Below, in pieces: positions 1 through 13,369 of a stretch of 64,000 bases of DNA (the stretch's first letter is position 1; each line of letters starts with the position of its first letter). The DNA is from Hermatobates lingyangjiaoensis (Eukaryota; Arthropoda; Insecta; Hemiptera; Hermatobatidae). A program made the position numbers and the translations under genes. The stretch is taken from contig JAPFBL010000104.1 in assembly GCA_026182355.1 (NCBI GenBank), forward strand, positions 3,093,501 through 3,157,500. Direction: 5' to 3'. The notes under the pieces are model-generated. The model was not told the origin of the DNA and did not search any database. It saw only the letters and a list, made by a program, of their open reading frames with translations.

Positions 1-599
1 TTTCTGTTTGATGGTTCCTATTACCTTCAAATCAAAGGTGCGCAATTGGAACAATTACAGCTCTTTTTTTGCAGAAAAATTAAGGCAAAGTTTTCTTTCC
101 AAGTCAAAAACTTTTCTTCTTTTACACACTCGTTACATTGACGAAATTACATTCGTTATGATCCATGGTAAAAATAATTTTTCTTACCAACTTGTCGAAA
201 CTTCTGCTCCTTTATTCTTTTACTCATCATGTGTCTAAAAAGTGAATTTCATTTCTGGATGTTGTAGTTTACCTCGATGACTACTTCTCCACTTCTATTG
301 ATATTAAACTTCAAACGCAACACTATCGCCATGCAGAAACGCTTTACACAATCTAGATAAAAATACATAATTTACTCTCATTCATCATTGTGAGACTACA
401 GTGATCTTTATATATCTTATTGCTTATCTTTATTTCAAAATATATATAAAAAAGTGTGAACATGAAAATACTTCTAATTAGGTAGTCATCCAGGAACCAT
501 CTGTATATATTATCTGAGACAAGTGCTAACTCAGTATTTCAATAGCAATTAATGTCTAAGTGAGTATGTGTGTATGTGTTTGGGTGTCTATGCGATTCT
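1..599. other. Anonymous AT-rich sequence
   Basis: No gene, RNA or recognisable element seen. Short open frames here are AT-rich and lack any family resemblance. Confidence 0.5.
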
Positions 600-766
600 G
601 CATATGAGAAGAAAATATACAGAGTGTAAAATAGAGTCCAACAGAAGCTGACGAAATGGACTCTGACGAAGACCACTTGTTTTGATTGAAAGGTCTCAGT
701 CATTTTTCTAATTTCGTACTGTGGTATATATGTTTTATATATCACGTGTTTATTGTGAAACTCCAT
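600..766 (+). repeat. Decayed end of a Penelope-like element (family 1)
   Basis: The stretch matches, with many substitutions, the family-1 ends seen intact at 42.6 and 43.2 kb. It holds the CTGACGA box, the GAAAG block, the motif resembling ATTTCTTATTGTGG, and a trace of the terminal CACGTG hairpin near 740-760. It is older than the copies near 42 kb, judging by its divergence. No inverted partner is visible. Confidence 0.6.
659..701 (+). ncRNA. Hammerhead-like motif, decayed
   Basis: Outer helix GACT (659-662) and AGTC (698-701) is intact, the box CTGACGA (663-669) is intact, GAA starts at 688, and the palindrome is AGGTCT with one change from AGATCT. Helix II is damaged (GACC faces GATT), so activity is unlikely. 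Total length, 43 nt, is the same as in the intact copies. Confidence 0.5.
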
Positions 767-1967
767 TATATGCTATAGGTTATTTTGAGGTTATGCTAAA
801 GGTTATATGATTATGTGAAATTATAATTTCCTCTATTGAATTTCTTACTTCTGCCTATGAAACTAGTTTGTACCAATATGTATATACAAAAGAGTAATAA
901 AAACAAAAATGACTTTAGAAATTAGTTTCCTCTTCATTAAACTCTTAAACCTTCCTTGGATCACTTATATAAATGGAAATTCTAAAGAATAATTATTGAC
1001 ATTATGGTGATTACTTTATCTCTCCGTTTCGAATCGTAATTTTATCGAAAATGTGTTAACAATTGATAATGTAATATTAGTTTTAACTTTTAACTTCATC
1101 AACTATTTACAAGGTAAATATTGTTGGAGTTGTAAGTTTATAATAATTTGATGCTTACATCTGAGGTACTAACAATAGGCATATATATTTAATTGATGGT
1201 GTATTAAGCTATGTTGACAGAGTAATTAAGTGTTTTTTTTTTAAGATTCTAAAACGAATTTAAACACATTCATATAAAACCACAATGGCTCCAACTGATC
1301 AGGGAAAAAGTAAAGCTTATCTTGAGTAGTTTAAAATCACCAACCTACTTGTCCCTGAGGAGCAAATTTCCAAAAACTTGCATCATACCTGGTATAAATG
1401 CCCAAAAAGAAAGGTCAGTGTTCAAAAAAGGAGTTATCATGCAAGGAAAGTGGCCAATGACTGAGCACGAAATGATCGCTAATGAAAACACCAAATTTGT
1501 AAAATTCATAAATTCAATAGACATTGACACCAACGACCAACGAGAGTTTCCGTGCAATGCTGCACGTTGGAGTCAGGCAGTTCCAAGCCAGAGGCTTTCA
1601 CCTGCTTGTCTATTAGTACTGCTTTAACTGTGCAGGTCTGTCAGGTAAGTCGGTATGTTAGTTTCTGTTCTGTCTAGGGTGAGTGTGTTTCGTGGTCGGA
1701 TGGTCTTTACAGTACTAGGGTCTGTTGTGAGTTTGGTGATCCAATTATTCAGAGGGGGATGGGTTCATGGAATTTGAGGTAAAAGTTCTTTTACTAGCAG
1801 GTTTGGGTGTACGGGTCACATTGACAAATTGCAGCATAAGCCTTATATCTTAAACAAAACTATAAATATCTATTAGTATAAGTAATGGATATAGTAATTA
1901 TCAGAACATCAATATATAACTATCATAATTTATAACATTAATATTAAATATCACATTTTATACTGTA
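767..1967. other. AT-rich sequence with one unassigned open frame
   Basis: A 101-codon frame on the plus strand (1322-1627) is less AT-rich than its surroundings, but I do not recognise the peptide and see no splice context that would support an exon. The section 1550-1830 is also richer in GC and could be a remnant of a mobile element. No other feature is supported. Confidence 0.4.
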
Positions 1968-1995
1968 CTAGCTGATCTACCCGGTTTTACCTGGG
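1968..1995 (-). mobile_element. Helitron 3' terminus
   Basis: Read on the minus strand, a short GC hairpin (1980-1995, arms CCC/GGG and GGT/ACC with an A bulge) is followed after 8 nt by CTAG and then a host T. A hairpin just before CTRR, with insertion between A and T, is the standard Helitron 3' end. The first 17 bases resemble the complete Helitron end at 38790 (CTAG, a spacer, then TACCCG). The element body should extend rightward from here; I could not place its 5' TC end. Confidence 0.6.
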
Positions 1996-4909
1996 AAACA
2001 ATTTAATTCCAACTCTAATAATAAATTACATATAACGAAAACAATTTAAACTTTCTATAGTTCCGTTACACTTAACTTTTTTGAGATAAACGAAATTAAT
2101 ACAGAATTAAAATTATAGATTGCGCAAAAAGATATAATCTAACACTGATTATAAATTGCACACATTGTCTAATACAATTGGTAGTTGATAGATTAGATTA
2201 AACAAATAATAAAAAGAATATTTTTTACCAAACAATACATGAAAAAATGTTGAAAGAAGTCTAAGCTCATTAAATGTGATATGTCTTATCTGTTAAATAT
2301 AATGATGCGAATTTTAAACCCCCAAATCGTTTCAATTAGGAACCAGTTAGTTGAAGAAGCTAAACCATATCACATTACATTTCATTCAATAATTTCAATT
2401 TGAAAACTTAAGACAGTTTTAAATGTTTAATTAAAATTATATCAGTAAACAAAATTGTCTCTTAAAAGTTTGAATAACAATATTTTGATGAAATATTATT
2501 TGTTTATGAAGAAGCATTGTATCAAAACGTGTCAATTGAGTTCCAAATGTTAAATTCTAATTATATTTTTCATTATGTAATGATAAGAGTTATTATGTTA
2601 AGAACTGTATGTATACCTACAAATACATACAGTGATTAAGTTTTATATATGTACATTTTGATTTGAATATTTCTTCATCCATTTTTTATGCTGTATATAT
2701 TTCCTTATAAGTTTTACTGATTTTGACATTCATAAACGCCTTCCAGTTTGATATCATCGATATATATAATAACTTATCATTTTGCCTATATGGAGTAGGA
2801 CCGTATACTAATAATTAAATATTTTAAACAAACGAATTAATCAATCAGGAATAAATAAAGAAGCCTTACATCTATATCTATATAATATTATAACTATTAT
2901 AATATTTTTGGGATATTACCTGAACCACAACTCTGATTTTTAAAAAACTTTACATAAACCTTCCCGGGGACATACCTAATAATTTCCTAAATTTTCACGG
3001 CGATTAGATGTATGGTTTTTGAATCTATGTATATTTAAATAATAGTATTATGTATTATGATAATAATAGTATTATGATTAGTATATGTATAATAAATAAT
3101 CTATGTATGTATAATTAAATCTATTTTTATTCTTTAAATGTAATTATCTAATAATTAATGAATATATTGTATTAAAATTATTTATATTAATATAATTGCA
3201 AATGAAAACCTTTTTCGTTGTTTTGTTTTTTGATTTTGTTTTTTCTTTTCCTGATGTGAATCTTTGATCGATGTAGGTATAAGGTAATAAATTTACCTCT
3301 GATATGGGGGTTACCCAAATCAAGAAAAAAAAAATTAATTAGAAAGAAACTCTAAAAAGGTACATTATAGTTAAATAAAATTTGAAATATATTTACTTTA
3401 TAACCAAACTATTAACTATGAAGTTAACGGGTTGTTATAATATTTTAACCAAGTACTATTTTGTAAAATAATCATTTGATTAAATAAATGACTTATATAT
3501 GGATTTATTAGCAAATTGGAAAGTACTTTATACGATACAAGGAAAGGGTAAACAGCATTAATTATTATCTTGGTCTTTTATTGAATATTTAACGTTATTG
3601 ATACGAAATATTTTCAAAGAAACACCACAAACATATAGTTAAAGTGATTAATAATTTCTTACAAAACATAGATATAGGGACTTAGTTGTTGTATTCTCAG
3701 CAAAAATTAAAAGACAATTGTTTTGGTTAATTATGAACAAGATTAATGAGTCTGCTCATTAATGAGCATTTAAGTAGAAATATTTGGAACATATCTAATT
3801 AGAATGAGTATAAAGAGAATGATGAGGGTAGTTTTTAATTAACAAATATGCTACGTTGGTTGTTAATTAGTAATTAAAAGCCTTGCTAATGACGTCTAGC
3901 ACATTGCTAATTAAGTATTAATAATTGATTGTGCAAGTTTGAAGCGTTATTAAGGAGAAATAAAATTTTTATAAAATTAAAAACACAATAACATGAATAA
4001 ATAATAGAATTTTTGTTTATATCGAGTGCTTATGAAACTGTTAAGAATGGCTTATACCGTGTTTTTGAAGAGTACTTGTAAAATGCTTTCATTCCTGATG
4101 GTGATTGTTTCGTCAAAATCTATTTTGATGGCTAAAAATAATCAGGTAAAATGATAGAGAGAGTTATTTTATTTTTAAAAGAGATTTGGGGTAAACTTTG
4201 TTGATCTGTAATCTAAGAAGGCAAAGGAATATTTTTTATGGTGAAATATATGTTTTTAATCAAAAGATATTCAATTTGAAACTTAAACCAAACTATTTTT
4301 TGTCCAAAGAACTTAGTTCTACTTAAAAATTATACTTTATAGGTTCATTTTTTTTTCATCACAGATGATAACCAGTCAACTTGTACAACATTTTTAAATC
4401 CATGCTTGTTCCATTCTTACAAGTTATAATTAAAATATTACTTGAAATAACACACCGTTTTTTGTTTAAATACGTTTGGCTGGCCTTTGAGGCAGATTCA
4501 TGTCGGGAATATATCTTGGATAAGATTTATTTCATATATGAATATTTTAGTATGCATATATTAGTTGTCTGTAGATTTAGTTATTAGTTATTTAGCTTTT
4601 TACTTAGTTTTTAGATTTTAATACAGAATAAAGAGATGAAGTCTGAAAGTGGGAGGCAAGTTCCTGCCATAGGGTTCAATATGTTTTTGTAATACACTAT
4701 TGCAATGAAATTACTACAATTTTTTACTTGGATAATAACAATACATTTTGTAGCTGAATCGACTAAAAAAATAAGGATTTAAAAAAATGAATACCACAAA
4801 ATAAATCGTGGCATGTGCAAACAAATTAAAAAGAAAAAGGAAGTTAAAACCATATATCAAAAGTAGTAGAAGCTCTTTTTATTCAAAAAAAGGAAACAAT
4901 ATATAAAAA
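1996..4909. other. AT-rich sequence, probably including Helitron body
   Basis: Very AT-rich sequence with runs of TATA and ATTA words. No open frame with family resemblance, no tRNA and no clear terminal repeats. The left part is probably the internal part of the Helitron whose 3' end is at 1968. Confidence 0.35.
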
Positions 4910-5330
4910 AAAACAGCAGCCGACTTCTGCTAAGTCGACAGTTTTAGGACTAGCCATAGCGATTTGATCGTTTGTAGAAGGAAAGTGCTATCAACGGGAC
5001 CAGGTTAATAGAAAACCAGTTTTCAACTGCCAACTGATAGATCTTACCTAGTGGTAATGGTCGAGAGTCTATCTCCCTCTTATTGCTCTGCAGGTAACCT
5101 CCCAGGAGGATACTGCTTCTAACACAGTGACTCCTTAGAGAGTCTATCCTTCCTAGTTGAGGAGCCACAGCCACCATGAGTTTAAACCCTAAGTCAATGC
5201 CCCAAAGTTTTCGTGGGGCATACAGAAACCCGAAAAAATCCCGCACGGGCTACTCCACCCCATTGCCAACTATATTTTAAGTGCTCTCAGGTGGAACTCC
5301 AGACGTACGTCCTAATGAGTCAACTTTTGC
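4910..5330 (-). repeat. GC-richer block with strong hairpins, unclassified
   Basis: This block stands out from its surroundings in base composition. On the minus strand it has a hairpin CCCGTGCGGG near 5242-5251 and a longer one whose arms are TGCCCCA and TGGGGCA (about 5199-5221). A 98-codon frame (4950-5246, minus) runs through it, but the peptide is unlike any family I know, so it is probably not a protein gene. A non-autonomous repeat, SINE or LTR remnant is the likeliest reading. Confidence 0.4.
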
Positions 5331-6300
5331 AGCAGTTAAAAACCATATATAAATAATGAATATTTATACAATTTTAAAACTCTTTCAAACAAGCTAGCCA
5401 AGTTGGATCTTTCCAGTTAGATCTCTAGGCAACTCACTCAGAGGATTGAAATCTATTTTCCCATTATTTTTCTCTTTCTTATATAACTAGATAGGTAAAA
5501 AAAAAAGACTCATTCACGTCCCGATGATGACTGCCGAACAGTCAAAACATTTCAACTATAGGAAGTATACTATTTATCCCATAATATATACAACTGAAAA
5601 TATTCATTTATTAAGATATAAATTAGTCTTATGCCTTGTAACTAACTTCTATGCCTTAAAATCTAAAATAACTTCTATGCCTTGTGATCATCGCCAGTTC
5701 TCAACCTTTAAAGCGTTACAATTAAGTCATCATTAAAAGAAGTTTAAGCATAAGCGTAACATGACAAACATATCAACCCAATGTCATATATTCGGTTAAA
5801 TTTTCTGTTATGATGTTTATAAAACAAGATCTACATTAACCTTAGAAAAAGTTTGTTTAAATAATTAAAGTGTAAGCTTGAATAATAAACTAAAGAGTGC
5901 ACAAAAGATTAAATAATTAACTTTATTAATAGAAAACCTTAAAACTGAAACAAACTTTTTAAAAAATGAGTTTATACTATAGTCTTCTCTTATATCGAAC
6001 ATGATAAAAAAATTAGTAAACAAAAAAATTGTTTAAAGGCGGACAATATCGTATAAAATATTTATGAAGTATATAAATAATGTATACATATATATATCCA
6101 GTGACAAAAAAATGAAGCATTTTAAAAAATTAAACTTACTTTTTATGAGGTTTTTTTTTTACGAGTTTTTTTTTACGATAACTCGTATTTTACATAGTCA
6201 CAACAATGCAAATGTACATTACCAGTGACAATGATGAAGGAAATATATACATTACACATGGAGGCAGGAGGGAAGAAATAATTCAGTAATTATACTTCCT
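5331..6300. other. Anonymous AT-rich sequence
   Basis: Nothing recognised apart from poly-A/T runs and short TA stretches. Confidence 0.4.
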
Positions 6301-6355
6301 GGCGTGAGAAATAAGTTATGAAACTTAGATTAAATTTACAAGTCACTAGAGTAAT

Positions 6356-6780
6356 TCACACTAATAAGTCTCTTGGCCAGTTTCTCTTCAGGCGCCTTTG
6401 GGGATTTCCTGGAATATTTGTTGAGGAGATGTTTTGGACTAAGGGATTGTTATTGCTACAAAGATTTTTATGGAAGGCTTTGTATCGAGATATTGCTACT
6501 TGATGAACTGTTGAAATCCTGAGGTCTGAATAGATTGTTTGATTTGGTATGTAAAAGGGACAATGAAGAATTTTTCTAAGAATTTTTGACTGAAGAGCTT
6601 GTATCCTCTGGGCATTGTTAGATTTTGTTGCTCCCCATATTTCAATTCCGTAAGTCCAAATAGGCATAATCATAGATTTATATAGTAATAGTTTATTGAC
6701 AGTAGTTAATTTTGAACGATTATCAAGTAAGTGAATTAAAAGTCTATATCGTCTGTTTAGTTCTGTTCTTTTCATTTTGG
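6356..6780 (-). pseudogene. Jockey-like non-LTR retrotransposon, reverse transcriptase C-terminal fragment
   Basis: The 139-codon frame encodes the region just after the RT palm in Jockey-type LINEs. Diagnostic pieces in order are NRRYRLLIHLLDNRSKL (residues about 7-23), KLLLYKSMIMPIWTYGIEIWG (about 28-48), a block IQALQSKILRKI (about 58-69), and the terminal RRLKRNWPRDLL. In intact elements this follows the YADD-bearing palm and stretches to the end of ORF2. Here a stop codon lies seven codons upstream of the first ATG, and nothing RT-like precedes it, so this is a 5'-truncated dead copy. The tail to its left would be the 3' UTR; no clear poly-A tract was found. Confidence 0.85.
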
Positions 6781-8480
6781 TATGGGGAGTTTATGAAGTT
6801 TAAATATTTTAACAATATACGTTACAATATAATTTATCCATTGCAATAAACAAAGTATTGTTTTTTTGTTATTCACTGAGTGATAAATATAATAAATAAT
6901 TTTTAATTGTCTTGTAATTTACTAAAACAACAGCATAGGCAAAAAAGATAACATCAAAAAGTAAGAAAATTTGAATAAAATATTTAACAAACTTGTTTAC
7001 AGAAATTTAATAATTTGAATGGTTATCGATTGGATGTTCAGAAACAACTTTTTTGAAGTAAAAATACAGTTTCTAACTTTATTAATACCATAATTCAAGA
7101 TTTTTTTTTACTTTAATGTAATTATAGCTATCATAAAAGAAATTTGATTTCGAGATTTTGATTTTGAAATCAAAATCAAAATGGATTAACTAATTCCAAT
7201 GTTATTGTGATGTAGAGTGTGATGTGATAAGTGGCTGTAGAATGAAGAGTGTTTGATGAATCAGTGGTTACATTTTATCCTAAAGCAGATGGACTTGTTT
7301 ATAGTGAAGACGAACTATAATCATAATATTTATCGGGGAGAAGCTAAAATAATTACATATGAATAATCAATGTTGTTAAATATATATTTATAAATATATA
7401 AACATAAATATTATAATGTGTATTTTAACTGGACTCATGAAAAAAAAACCCGAGAAAAGATGTTCGAATCGCGTTGTTTTTAGATATAGACATATTTTAT
7501 GTAACGACTATAATTTTACCTTGCATTCCTAAAACATGAGTGAACACAACATAAATTATCGCACCACTCACTAATCTTATTTATATTACCTGCAATAGCA
7601 GTTTAGTTAATAACCAATCATACATACGAGTATTATTACTTTGTTCCATCAATGTAACTGAATATTTTATTTAGTTATTTTCCTGTAAATTTTAATATAT
7701 TTTCTTTTAATTTTATTTTCTAAATAATTATACACTTTTCTTTTACTATGGAATTTATTTCTTTTTTTTCAGTTATTTAAATTTTTAAATCATACCTTTG
7801 TTTTTTGGGTGCGAATATTTCTATAAGAAGAAATAACATTATTAAGAGAAAATGACCTAATGAATTAGGATTCTTTTAGTAATGACATTTTTCATTAAAT
7901 GAAAATACGTATATACATTGAAGTAATTTGGATTTGAGAGACATAATTTGTAAAAGAGGAAATTATAATTTGCTAATATTCTAGAATAATCAGTGCCTTC
8001 TCGTTCCTTTGAATTAAACAAGCCATCCCTTCCAGTAAGTTAATTCCTTTAACGAAGCTCTCTTTATTACATTCCTGCTTGTATTTTTCATTCAATAATT
8101 ACTATATATGAATTATTTAAATCAAATGATTTGAAAATATTTTAATCTATCGGAGATCAAAAGAAAAGTTGATCACAAACTTTCTTTTTGGTGCAAAAAA
8201 TGAATAACTATAACCCTTTTCAATAGGTACTTCAAAGGCTATTTAAAAAAAACTGGGTGTTTAATTAAAACTTTTATTAATTAAGAAACACATTTTAAAA
8301 AGTTAAATAACTTCTAAGGTTTGTTTTTCCGCTATGAAAACTCTTTGATAGAAAAAAAGATTCCGTTAACATTGGATCATTTTAGTGCTTTCTAATGTAT
8401 AAAAATAGACTTCAAAACGTAGTTTACACAGTAGTTTTATCTGTTAAAATCAAAATTCAATTTTTCATGCCGTGTGTCAA
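6781..8480. other. Anonymous AT-rich sequence
   Basis: Contains a small perfect hairpin of TTTTGATTTTG-type arms near 7155-7183 and otherwise featureless AT-rich sequence. Confidence 0.4.
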
Positions 8481-8490
8481 ACAATATTTT

Positions 8491-10878
8491 TACTTTACTA
8501 TAAGTAAAGTATAGTGATCGTGAAAAAATTCGATCTCGAAATTTTGACGGAATTACATGTTTTGAGGTCCCAGAAGTCGTTTTATGAGGTTTTTACGATG
8601 ATGTCTGTGTGTGTGTGGGTGGGGGGGTGGGTGCGTGTGTTAGCATTGCTTGTTACCACGCTACGGTCCAGAATCTTTGATGGATCAAGTTCATATTTTA
8701 CACAAAAATGGGCCTCATAGGGAAGAAGATCCCTATTGTTTGGAAGAATTATGCATGATGGGAAAGTCACTTTTTTTGCCAAAAACCGTTTTTTTTTAAA
8801 ACATTTATTTCTCTTAAACTGATAACCCTAGAGATTTGAAATTTTGACATTATCTTTAAGGTTACAAATAGAACAAACGAAAAATATATTCAGAATTTTA
8901 AAACAACGGGAAATATTTTTTTTTCAATAAAATGTAAAAATTTTGACTTATAATTCAATCTCAAACCTTGTGAAAGCGATACAAGCCATACTATTTGACG
9001 GATCAAAATGAAACTATGCATAAAAGTAGAACATTATGTGGAGAATGAGTTGAAATATTTTCTTTCAAAATTATATTCGCTAAAGGGGCGTTAAAGTATG
9101 ATTTCTGTTTTTAGAAAATGTTTTTTTGACGCTAAACGGCTCATTAAAAAATGATGAAAATTTGACCAAAAATGGAACAAAAAATTAGCAATTCATAAAA
9201 AAAAAATCATTAAGTTTCAATGACGGGAAAGAGTAATAACGCTATAAAAACTGTTTGTTTATCCTAGAGTAAGGGATCACCTGCTTTACTTGTCGATTTT
9301 TTTATATTTTTTTACATTGTTTACATTGACTTAGAAATTTTTTGAGCGAATCCACTGAGATAAAATTGATATTTATAAAGGAATAATTTAAATTGTTTAT
9401 TGACTTATATGACATGTAAGAGGAATAATATTGTGCAGGAAAATAATAACATTCACTGTGAAATATTCGTATATATGTTATTTGACAAAGGGGAAGGAAA
9501 ATGATCTTATTAAATACTAAGAAGCCATAAAATTCCCAGTATAATAATTCTGTTAAAAACCAGAAATGTGAAAGATAATTCAAAATTGAAATCTTTCGTT
9601 TAGAGATTAATAAATGTAATTATCGTACATCTTTAATTAACAAATCACCTTAAAACAACATTTTCTTCGCTGGTTAAGATGTTTTTCAGAGAAAAAAAGG
9701 GTATTTTACTGTTTTAACTTTGAAAATTTTACTTTAATATTCAATGTAGAAGGATGTCAAGTAAACGATGTAAGAAATCAACTGGATATTTGAACAAGGC
9801 CATGTTCTCTTGTAGGAGAATATTTCGTATCAAGAAATGTTCACTTTGGTTTTTAAAAAATCTTATTACTGCTGTAGTTATGATATTGAAATTATTTGCA
9901 TCAGCTGTATGATGTACAAAAATAAGCTTATATATTGATATGTCCTTCAATCACTATCTGTACTACCTCAGGAATGAAAGACTAATAATCATATCCCATT
10001 TAGATGTTTACGTTATGCTTAAATGAGACGTTATGTGTTATGTACTCAAGAAATTTGATACTATGTTACTTATAGTAAAGTTGAGTGTAGGCCACTCCAG
10101 ATTTTTTACATTGTTTACATTGACTTAGAAATTTTTTGATTGAATCCACTGAGATAAAATTGTTATTTATAAAGGAACAATTTAAATAGTTTATTGACTT
10201 TTATGAGATGTAAGAGGAATAATATTGTGCAGGAAAATGATAACACACACTCAGAAAAAAATTGTATATATGTTATTTGACAAAGGGAAAGGCAAATGAT
10301 CTTATTAAATACTAAGAAGCCATAAAATTCCCAGTATAATAATTCTGTTAAAAACCAGAAATGTATAAGATAATTCAAAATTGAAATCTTTCGTTTAGAG
10401 ATTAATAAATGTAATTATCGTACATCTTTAATTATAAATCACCTTAAAACAACATTTTCTTCGCTGTTTATGATGTTTTTCAGAGCAAGTAAGGGTATTT
10501 TCCTTTTTTAAATTTGAAAATTTTACTTTAATATTCAATGTAGAAGGATAGGCTATTTGAACAAAAGCCATGTTCTCTTGTATGAGAATATTTCGTATCA
10601 GGAAATGTTCACTTTGGTTTTTCAAAAATGTTATTACTGCTGTAGTTAAACTAATAAAATTATTTGCATCAGCTGTGTGATGTACAAAAATAAGCATATA
10701 TAGTGATATGTCCTTCAATCACTATCTGTACTACCTCAGGAATGAAAGACTAATAATCATATCCCATTTAGATGTTTACATTATGCTTAAATGAGACGTT
10801 ATGTGTTATATACTCAAGAAATTTGATATGAAGTTACTTATAGTAAAGTTGAGTGTAGGCCACTCCAGATTTTTTTTT
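8491..10878 (+). mobile_element. Family A element, copy 1 (unclassified, non-coding)
   Basis: The left end begins TTACTTTACTATAAGTAAAG, a near-palindrome, and the right end runs CTTATAGTAAAGTTGAGTG, then GGCCACTCCAGATTTTTT. The word TTTACTATAAGTA therefore appears inverted at the two ends. A TG/GT-rich tract lies at 8605-8640. The same unit occurs inverted at 46735-48371 and in pieces elsewhere in the window. No frame longer than about 95 codons survives and none resembles a transposase, so I call it a non-autonomous element. Superfamily is unknown; target-site duplications could not be defined. Confidence 0.75.
9311..10878 (+). repeat. 794-bp tandem duplication inside family A copy 1
   Basis: The segment starting TTTACATTGTTTACATTGAC at 9311 starts again at 10105, and both copies end with the family A 3' terminus (GGCCACTCCAG near 10091 and 10860). 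The copies differ by scattered substitutions and small indels, so the duplication is not recent. The other long copy (46.7-48.4 kb) has this segment once. Confidence 0.85.
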
Positions 10879-13146
10879 TAGATAAACTGAAATAAAATGA
10901 TTAATAGTTTAATCATTGTGGTGGTTATATGCCACTTGATTGAGTATAAGACAAACAGTGAAAGCAAACATGTCCTCACTAATTTTAATGCAAAACTCCT
11001 TCACTCATCATTACACTAATTTATAAGACCAAATGATAACGAAAAATGTTCTCATTAATCGGAGTTTTCAGATTAATCTTACTTTGAGACGTGACTTGAC
11101 AGACCTTTAAATTTAAAGATAGCCGGAGAGGGTGGAAGTAAAATAATTCCGTTTTGAATTAGTTCAGTACAACCTGATTTTATAGCTTTGTTTCTTCAGG
11201 TTTACTGTTTGGATCTTTAAGTGACCTTAGGTTTTTCATATAGGAGATGGAGAATTGTGCTCGCTGTCTCTCGGAGAAGTCGTAGATCTGTCGTTCTCGA
11301 ACCAGTAAATTGGCAGGGATTCATTAAAGATCCTTTTTTTAGTAAACTGCGAGAAAAAAATTTCTAATTCTCAATGTGGTGCCAAATGACAAATGAGTCA
11401 CATTTTTTGCTTCCAGAGCAACAGTAAGGGTGAACGATTATATCTGTGGGTTTTGAAAACTATAAAAACTACTATCATTAAATATTTACTTTGAGAACAA
11501 AAATGAATAGTTTATTATCAGTAAAGGATTAACTAACACAATTAACCAGCATGTGTTTTAGATGAAATCGCAGAAAAATATTTAAATTAATAAAACAATA
11601 GATAACTCAGAATAAAACAATTATAAAAGCAAGCCGATAAATAAAGCAATCTAAGGTTGGAGCAGGTGGAGTTTGGCAAACTTCAAAATTGTTTGAAGTA
11701 TTTGAAATAATTTGAATGTAGAATGAAATTGGCATATGTGTTTCAAAAATGATTATACCAAAGTCGTATTGTATTTAGATATTATTAATGAAATGGGGAG
11801 CCATTGTTGTTGCATCATATACGCCTAATAGTAATTCTTTACTCAGACTAAAATGTTTATAACAATATCTGACGAACCCAGCGCTATGAATTAATGTTTA
11901 AAGTTGATATCTTAAAATTAAAAAAAACGGTGATCAATTTAATTATCATTAATCAGTTTAAATTATTAAAATTGATTTACGAAATAGAAATTTCCATTAA
12001 TATGTACACATCGATTATTACATTCTTAAAAAAAAAAACTATAAAAAATATGACAATAACACTAACGGATAGAGAAACTGTTAATGTTCACGTAGCCAAA
12101 AGGTCGACTTCTTCAAAATTAATCGGTAAATCCTTTCTTTAAAGTTTTTAAGGTGAACTCCTCAACAGAACAACAATGGAAAACTCTTCACAGAAACTTG
12201 TTTCCTTACAAAAAGCTCAGCTAGACGAAGGCACCACACCAGTTCCAGAACTACCTTCACCAAACTGGCTTTTAGTTTTTCTCTCCTATTGTCTACTTAC
12301 TATAATTTTCCTCCATTAAATTCTTTAACTATTCTCACCGGTCACAGCGTCTCTTGAATCACTATTTCTTTTTAAAATATTCTGGTACTATAACAATGGT
12401 GCTACAACTATTGCTATATACAAATTATGACTATTTTAACCTCTATATCATTCAAACGTTAAAATATTATGTTGTTATAAATGTATTCTGTATTCTACAT
12501 TGTTAACTTCAGTAAAAATGGAAATAACCCAAGATTAAGTTGCTGCTTACTAATCACTTAAGACCCCTTACAAGTACTTTGAAATTGAATATGAGTGACA
12601 TGACTTCGAGTTTAACTCCAACAAATTAGTCTATTTTTTATGTAGGTAATTGATAACTTTGTATTTGACTTCATTAGGAGAGCATATAAGACTTTCGGTC
12701 CAAAACCTATAAGAAATAACCTGCAAGATGTTTCTTAAAGATGTTTTATTGAAATATATTTTAACTAGACTAAATTTACGACTCCTGATTGTAAAATTTA
12801 CAGAGTTTTGTAGAACTAACAACAAAATGCTATATTTGACAGCACATATGCTTAATTAAAATAATGTAACAAGGATTAACACACAAACTTTGTCCTGTCA
12901 ATTTTAAATTTTCTTGGATTGGGTAACCCATAGGCAATATATATTGAGGTATTCATAAATTTCAAAAATATTTTACGTGGACATATAATAATAATAAAAA
13001 TATTATAATATAAAATTATGATTATTTATTTTTAAAAGCTTTAAATAGGGAGTTGAACCAAGGATAAAGGAGAAATAATAATAAATTGCAATAAATTTAC
13101 TAGAATAGAGGGTAAAATGCAGAATCTGTATGAATGAATTACTTAA
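10879..13146. other. Anonymous AT-rich sequence
   Basis: No recognisable gene or element. Short open frames at 11894-12142 (plus) and 12631-12825 (minus) are low-complexity and unsupported. Confidence 0.4.
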
Positions 13147-13148
13147 AT

Positions 13149-13149
13149 G

Positions 13150-13219
<70 letters not shown>
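13149..13219. repeat. (TA)n microsatellite
   Basis: About 70 bp of TA dinucleotides with two single-base phase breaks. It abuts the left side of a PLE end. Confidence 0.95.
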
Positions 13220-13220
<1 letters not shown>

Positions 13221-13369
13221 GCGCTCCGTTCTTCGACGTGGGGAGATCTCTCTCACTTCGTCCTCTCTTCTAGTCTACTCTCCTGATGACGAACAACAGT
13301 TCGAAATATTGAATTCTGTAAGTTTTCTTTGTATTCTCTTTTCTGTGTCGTGCTTTGTGTAATTTAAAG

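Noticed and set aside
1322..1627. 101-codon frame as a possible gene or exon
   Set aside because: No recognised domain and no acceptor or donor that fits; left as unassigned.
8514..8782. Open frames on both strands, also at 48166-48348
   Set aside because: They are translations of the family A 5' end and its GT-rich tract; the two strands are open by chance.
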